Assembly: GCA_963931925.1 (NCBI GenBank)
Contig: OZ007569.1
Span: 41,876,021 to 41,940,020, forward strand
Direction: 5' to 3'
Source: Onchidella celtica
Lineage: Eukaryota > Mollusca > Gastropoda > Systellommatophora > Onchidiidae
DNA: 64,000 nt
In this document: piece by piece, positions 60,166 through 64,000 of the stretch
Layout of the letters: every line of letters starts with the position of its first letter
Position numbering within the stretch: the first letter of the stretch is position 1
Position numbers and translations under genes: made by a program
The notes under the pieces: generated by a model
What the model saw: only the letters and a program-made list of their open reading frames with translations
What the model was told of the DNA's origin: nothing
Database searches by the model: none

Positions 60166-60240
60166 GCTGCCGTGCTGAGAATTGAACCACTGCCATTTGA
60201 TTGACGGGCAGAGATGCTAACAGCTACGCTGTTGAGAACC
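60166..60240 (-). repeat. tRNA-like SINE head
   Basis: On the minus strand TAGCTGTTAGCATCTCTGCC (A-box-like) is followed at tRNA spacing by GTGGTTCAATTCTCAGCACG (B box), then a T-run. The acceptor and anticodon stems do not close, so this is a tRNA-derived repeat. The copy at 60016 shares its T-arm and downstream run. Confidence 0.6.
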
Positions 60241-60340
60241 CTGAGTATTTGCGATTGATTTGAGGTCTTTATTTTAGGAGGTTCGCTGCCCTTGGCATTT
60301 ACACCTCACTTTACTTGTTTTATTATTTCTTGTTCTGGCG

Positions 60341-60360
60341 GGGGGGGGGGGGGGGGGGGG
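60341..60360. repeat. Poly-G run
   Basis: About 20 consecutive G. It is the longest of many such runs in the window and is capable of G-quadruplex formation. Confidence 0.9.
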
Positions 60361-60520
60361 AGATGATATGGATAAATTTTAATCTATTAATTTCAATTTT
60401 GCCCGGGCAGCGGCCTTTCGGTCTGCTCTTACGATTTCCAACTGCCAAGGTATCTTTAACGTGCGCAACGTGCACACGGGCCCTCCGAATTTTTTCGTCC
60501 TTATCCGAGAAGACTAGGTA

Positions 60521-60651
60521 CTCGATCCTACCCCCCAATAGGACCAGGGACTTGAAAATATGAGAAAAATCCAATTTCCAAGAACTACTCGATCCTACCC
60601 CCCAATAGGACCAGGGACTTGAAAATACGAGAAAAATCCACTTTCCAACAT
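60521..60651. repeat. 67-bp tandem duplication
   Basis: CTCGATCCTACCCCCCAATA starts at 60521 and again at 60588. The units differ at only a few bases (for example AAAATATGAG against AAAATACGAG). The upstream 60400-60520 region carries a CAAGGTATCTTTAACGTGC word common in molluscan dispersed repeats. Confidence 0.85.
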
Positions 60652-60974
60652 GCCTGCACTGCAAGGTGCTCGCCTCTCATGCCAAGGGCCCCGGGTTCTG
60701 ACTATTTGCGAGAAAAGTCTTACTAAATAAGTATGACCAAACCAAGAAACCCATATCACCTGAACCTTCGTGTCATCTATTAAATCAATAAAATTCCAAG
60801 TCTGTCCAATTTCAATATAGTTGTCAACACTCGCCCAATATATGAACATTGATCGCGTCGGGATGTAGGCTCGTACGGAACAAGGGGGGAAGACGGAGAA
60901 AGGGTTCAAATCAGGGGAGATGACTCGCAAATACAGAATTTATGTTGACGGATAAAAAAAATCCTAGGGAAAAT

Positions 60975-61000
60975 TTTATCCGTCGATATCGACGGATAAA
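60975..61000. repeat. Perfect 26-bp palindrome
   Basis: Thirteen bases TTTATCCGTCGAT are followed directly by their exact complement. The arms share the TTATCCGTC word with the inverted ends at 59781 and 60942. Confidence 0.9.
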
Positions 61001-62337
61001 CACTTCGTAAATAAATGTACAGTAAATATTCCAGAACATCACGATTCACATGTGTGTTCAGCTGTTGTTGTCGTCCACTAACGGAGAAAGAATGGAAAAC
61101 AAAACTGCTTCTAGATAAGATAATCCGACATTTTCATCACCACCGAAGAGTTCAGTGTAAAACCATTTCCGACAAAAGCTATGGCTGTTATTCTCGGAAG
61201 GAAGAAGCGACGAATGGCAAAGCCACATTATTAATCTTACCAGTTAGTGAATCAAGTAGGCTCAATATACACGACAATGGGGAAAACAGGTTGCAAAATG
61301 AACTACTTTTGTAATGAAATAATACAGAAGCAAAACGACCGTTGGAACCAGAGATATCTTACACAAAGTGACAGTAAGTGTAAAATATCTCTGGTAGGAA
61401 CTGAAGTAAATTATATTATGGTATGCACAGGACTGTGTGGAAGAACTTCATAACACTAGGGTAAATTCATGTCCTGTCAGTTAACGACAGAGTAATCGGG
61501 TAAATTCTATCGATCTCAATCACTGCCCTTAGCTTACCTGGGTGGTTAGTAAAATGCAGAACGTGTTTGAAATTAGCTAAACATGAGCATAGACCGCAAC
61601 AAAGATACTGAATTGACACTCAGGTGACTGCCAAGCTATGCAGTGGTAGGCTGCCGTATTTATTTGCACAGTGCAGTAGGCCTTCCTATAAACTGGAAGA
61701 CGCACAAGTACATACATGTATGCATTTTGAACTTTAGTCTACAATACCGGGCAACATGTATTTTAATTTGACATTAAAGGGCCTTTCACCATTTTCGTGG
61801 GCTTGTAAAATAAATGGAAAAAGAAAATAAAGCTCTTTCTGTCTACAAACTACGTACTTCGCCGATCCCACGACAGTGCCTGCACATTATAATAATTAAA
61901 ATTTGCTAGCCAAAGAGAAAAGTCGATCAATTATTGCTACGGTGACTGCGCCACTTGTTGGCTTGATTTAGCGACATCATCTGGGGGAAACAAAGCTACC
62001 AATAGTTGACGTTGAACTAGTTTGAATAGGGATTTACATAATATAGAAGTGGTGCCGTTTAGATATATGAAAACAAGTGAAAATGATTACAGCATAGACT
62101 ATGATTAAAAAATAAAATAAATGATTATTTAACGACTTTGAAATGTAGGCCATTTTGTCGGTAATCCGTATTGTATCGTTCTCTAAAATGGCGGCCAAGC
62201 TGACATTCAGCATGGCATTATGCAAAATCTTTTAAATCCCCCTATGAGTAGTTCCTTGGTCCCTTGATCATTATCACTATTAATCTTACAGCAAGTCACA
62301 TTGAAAGTTAACGAGGCATATTAGTCTCGAACGTCAC
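61001..62337. other. Non-coding region before the candidate exon at 62338
   Basis: It contains open frames at 61015-61314 and 61247-61453 without recognisable similarity. The distal 200 bp has promoter-like features, listed separately. Nothing else is seen. Confidence 0.45.
62185..62195 (+). promoter_or_regulatory. YY1-type motif
   Basis: AAAATGGCGGC matches the AARATGGCGGC motif bound by YY1 and frequently found at transcription starts of animal housekeeping genes. It lies 143 bp before the candidate start codon at 62338. Confidence 0.4.
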
Positions 62338-62514
62338 ATGAATATGGCCTCAAATGAGAGCCCCAAACCGAGCACGTCTGGTGGCAGTGACAGCTCCGAT
62401 GCAGGGAAGAAGACAGTAACGGGAATTATGAAGCGGTCAACAGCTGCCCAGTTTTTCAACAAGGACGAAGAGACAGAAAAACCAGCTGATCCAGCATCTG
62501 CCACATACGACATT
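62338..62514 (+). CDS. Candidate first coding exon of an unidentified protein
   Basis: ATG at 62338 (or the nearby ATG at 62344, context AATATGG) opens 59 codons rich in Ser, Lys and acidic residues: NESPKPSTSGGSDSSD, then GKKTVTGIMKRSTAAQFF and NKDEETEKPADPASATYDI. The frame meets a consensus-type donor ATT|GTGAGC at 62515. The composition suggests a disordered N-terminus. I do not recognise the family. Support is indirect: codon-like composition, a good donor and an upstream YY1-like motif. The second exon is not evident before the window ends. Confidence 0.5.
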
Positions 62515-63319
62515 GTGAGCTAATTATTAAATTTGATCTGAATATTTTCTATCAATAGGCAGTCATCAATACCACAATGAACAAGTTTGTTTAGACTTTC
62601 CAGAGCTGGTTCATTGAATGATTTATTTAAATCCTATAGGTGGCATAAAAACATACATACTGTGAATAAATTAAGAAACTTTATGTAGTTGGATTCATTT
62701 GCTATGAGTTTGGGATAGTCATAAAATGAATTTATTATAAATATCTACATTTATACTTTTATAGATCAGGACCTCGGCCACGGGTCTTTACTCACGCACA
62801 AATAGATATATATAGAATCTAGATCTTTCTGGTCTGTATGATAAAATATGAGAATGAACAAACTAGTGAGAACCCGTGTGGGTCCTCTCAGACATTTTGA
62901 ATGGGGCAAGAACCTGACAAGGGTCTCGGTAGTAAGTTGGAGATCTTGACTGAACCCCGGATTATACCAAATTATAACTATAGGGCTCAGAATGGCAACT
63001 CAAGGACATGAATTTAAGAACATCATTGTGCAGGGTGGGGTCGCAGGCCCCGAGTGAGTTAGTCCTCAAGCCTAGATGAATGTTTTTTGTAGTTTTGTAG
63101 TTTTATAGTTATTGTCTTGAGTCTTCCCAGACCGATGCCTAGGGAGGACGAAGGAAAAAAGTCAATTTATGTTAATTTTCTTTCTAAAACTGAAAACATT
63201 CATCTAGGAGACCAACTTGCTAATGTGGCTGTGCAGCCCCTACACTTGGAAGCTTCCAAAGTGCGTGTCCTCAAGTCGCCTTTTCTGTATGGCTTTTTTT
63301 CCCTGATTACTGCCTAGGG
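62515..63319. other. Putative intron or intergenic DNA after the candidate exon
   Basis: No acceptor-plus-frame can be chosen confidently. The open frame at 63117-63317 lacks recognisable similarity. AGATCTAGATCT-like words occur near 62815. Confidence 0.4.
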
Positions 63320-63500
63320 CAGTGGATCTCAACATGGGTGATGTCGCTGCCCTGGGAGCAATTTTGGCATCTAGGGGGTCGAAGATGCAGAAAAGGGCTA
63401 CAAGGGGGCGAAAACGATGAAAGGGGGTGATAGGGGGGTGAAAACATGAGTGGAGGACGATTTGGGGACAAATACAAGGCAGCCACGGACAAGCTAAAAG
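63320..63500. mobile_element. Possible hAT-like terminus
   Basis: CAGTGGATCTCAACATGGG at 63320 resembles the CAGTGGTTCTCAAC ends of hAT elements. The following G-rich sequence repeats AGGGGG(C/T)GAAAA-like blocks. The other end is not found in the window, so this may be a fragment. Confidence 0.4.
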
Positions 63501-63604
63501 GCGTGCAGAGATGGGTTTTACAAATAGAAAGGCCTATTTCTTTCAGTGCATTTAGTAAAAAATGCTTTCTGTTTTATAATGAATCATCAACACGTTTAGT
63601 GTCA

Positions 63605-64000
63605 TTAACTCACTGACGCCCGTTCCCGCACAAGTTGCGGGATACCTAAATCGACGCATAAGCCCAATCCCGCACCGCCTGCGGGGTACATAAATAAAAT
63701 TTCTAACCCCTGCACTGTTCCCGCAACGCTTACGGGATTGGTTCTCTGCGGCAGGTTAACACCTTGACTTGTTTCGTTGAAAGTTTCACCGGGTTCGGCT
63801 GGCAACTTTTTTAAAAACAATTTTTTAAAAACTATCACTCTATGCCGGGTCGAAATAAGAACTTCTGTCAGTTGCGCGATCTGTCACAGCTGATCACTAG
63901 ATCTAGTCAAGACAACGGCTTCAAAACGCAAGAAAACGAACATTTTCCAGCTGTTTGAAGACACCAGTGATGAATCTGAGGTTGATGTAGCCTATAGTTC
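63605..64000 (+). mobile_element. Possible piggyBac-like element, 5' end, cut by the window end
   Basis: TTAA at 63605-63608 is followed by CTCACTGACGCCC. Three short hairpins of the form CCCGCA...TGCGGG or similar follow (63623-63644, about 63667-63690, about 63718-63740). From about 63910 an open frame encodes ASKRKKTNIFQLFEDTSDES, the basic-then-acidic start seen in piggyBac-type transposases. It begins at ACG rather than ATG and runs off the window. The match is by general pattern only. Confidence 0.4.

Larger units (their letters stand above)
59781..60955. mobile_element. Possible composite element bounded by TTATCCGTCAACAT inverted ends
   Basis: TTATCCGTCAACAT at 59781-59794 is inverted exactly at 60942-60955. 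A 41-bp partial tandem copy of the left end follows (around 59819-59860). Inside are two tRNA-like SINE heads and a tandemly duplicated 67-bp repeat. No transposase frame. The short match means the boundaries are tentative. Confidence 0.4.

Noticed and set aside
60166-60240. Functional tRNA gene
   Set aside because: A- and B-box words are present but the acceptor and anticodon arms do not pair. It is better explained as a SINE head.
61015-61453. Two overlapping small plus-strand frames
   Set aside because: They look like chance frames: no family resemblance and no splice-consistent continuation.
63117-63317. Second exon of the gene starting at 62338
   Set aside because: The preceding CCCAG could act as an acceptor, but frame, composition and similarity give no support, so it is left unassigned.

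Overview
This window is intron-rich animal nuclear DNA. It has spliced EHD and YPEL5 homologues, long AT-rich introns, many homopolymer and dinucleotide tracts, and dense transposable elements. Recurrent AGATCTAGATCT-like and TAGGCCTAC-like words and the repeat types suggest a marine invertebrate, most likely a mollusc; this is inference, and no sequence in the window fixes the species.

Layout. Positions 1-1994 are non-coding. Positions 2008-11791 hold a nested pair of retroelements. A 5'-truncated RTE-like LINE on the minus strand has 13-bp target duplications (ACATTAATCGAAT) at both ends. It is interrupted by a complete 8.4-kb Ty3/gypsy-type LTR element on the plus strand (2905-11337) with 1,192-bp LTRs and a 5-bp target duplication ATGGG. 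The LTR element has integrase before reverse transcriptase, the order of the Gmr1 group, and a Gag with a SCAN-like region. It also has three tandem copies of a tRNA-Pro primer-binding site, an in-frame TGA between gag-protease and pol, and a frame-breaking lesion in RNase H.

Host genes. A YPEL5 (Yippee-like 5) gene lies on the minus strand (two coding exons, 17552 to 14512). Head-to-head with it is an EHD1/3-type C-terminal EH-domain ATPase on the plus strand (coding exons 20634-21548, 42260-42463 and 43787-44302; 544 aa; 20.7-kb first intron). An ankyrin-repeat/SOCS-box protein (400 aa) lies on the minus strand at 58079-56380, convergent with EHD. A possible first coding exon of an unidentified gene is at 62338-62514. 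The last few hundred bases look like the start of a piggyBac-like element running off the window.

The three clear host genes each check out by splice sites and reading-frame arithmetic. They have separate roles: endocytic recycling (EHD), CTLH/GID E3-ligase-associated function (YPEL5) and probable Cullin-RING substrate recognition (ASB-like). Nothing indicates that they form one system. The introns and flanks carry MITE-like inverted repeats, LINE and SINE relics, and microsatellites. The most unusual object is the Gmr1-like element.
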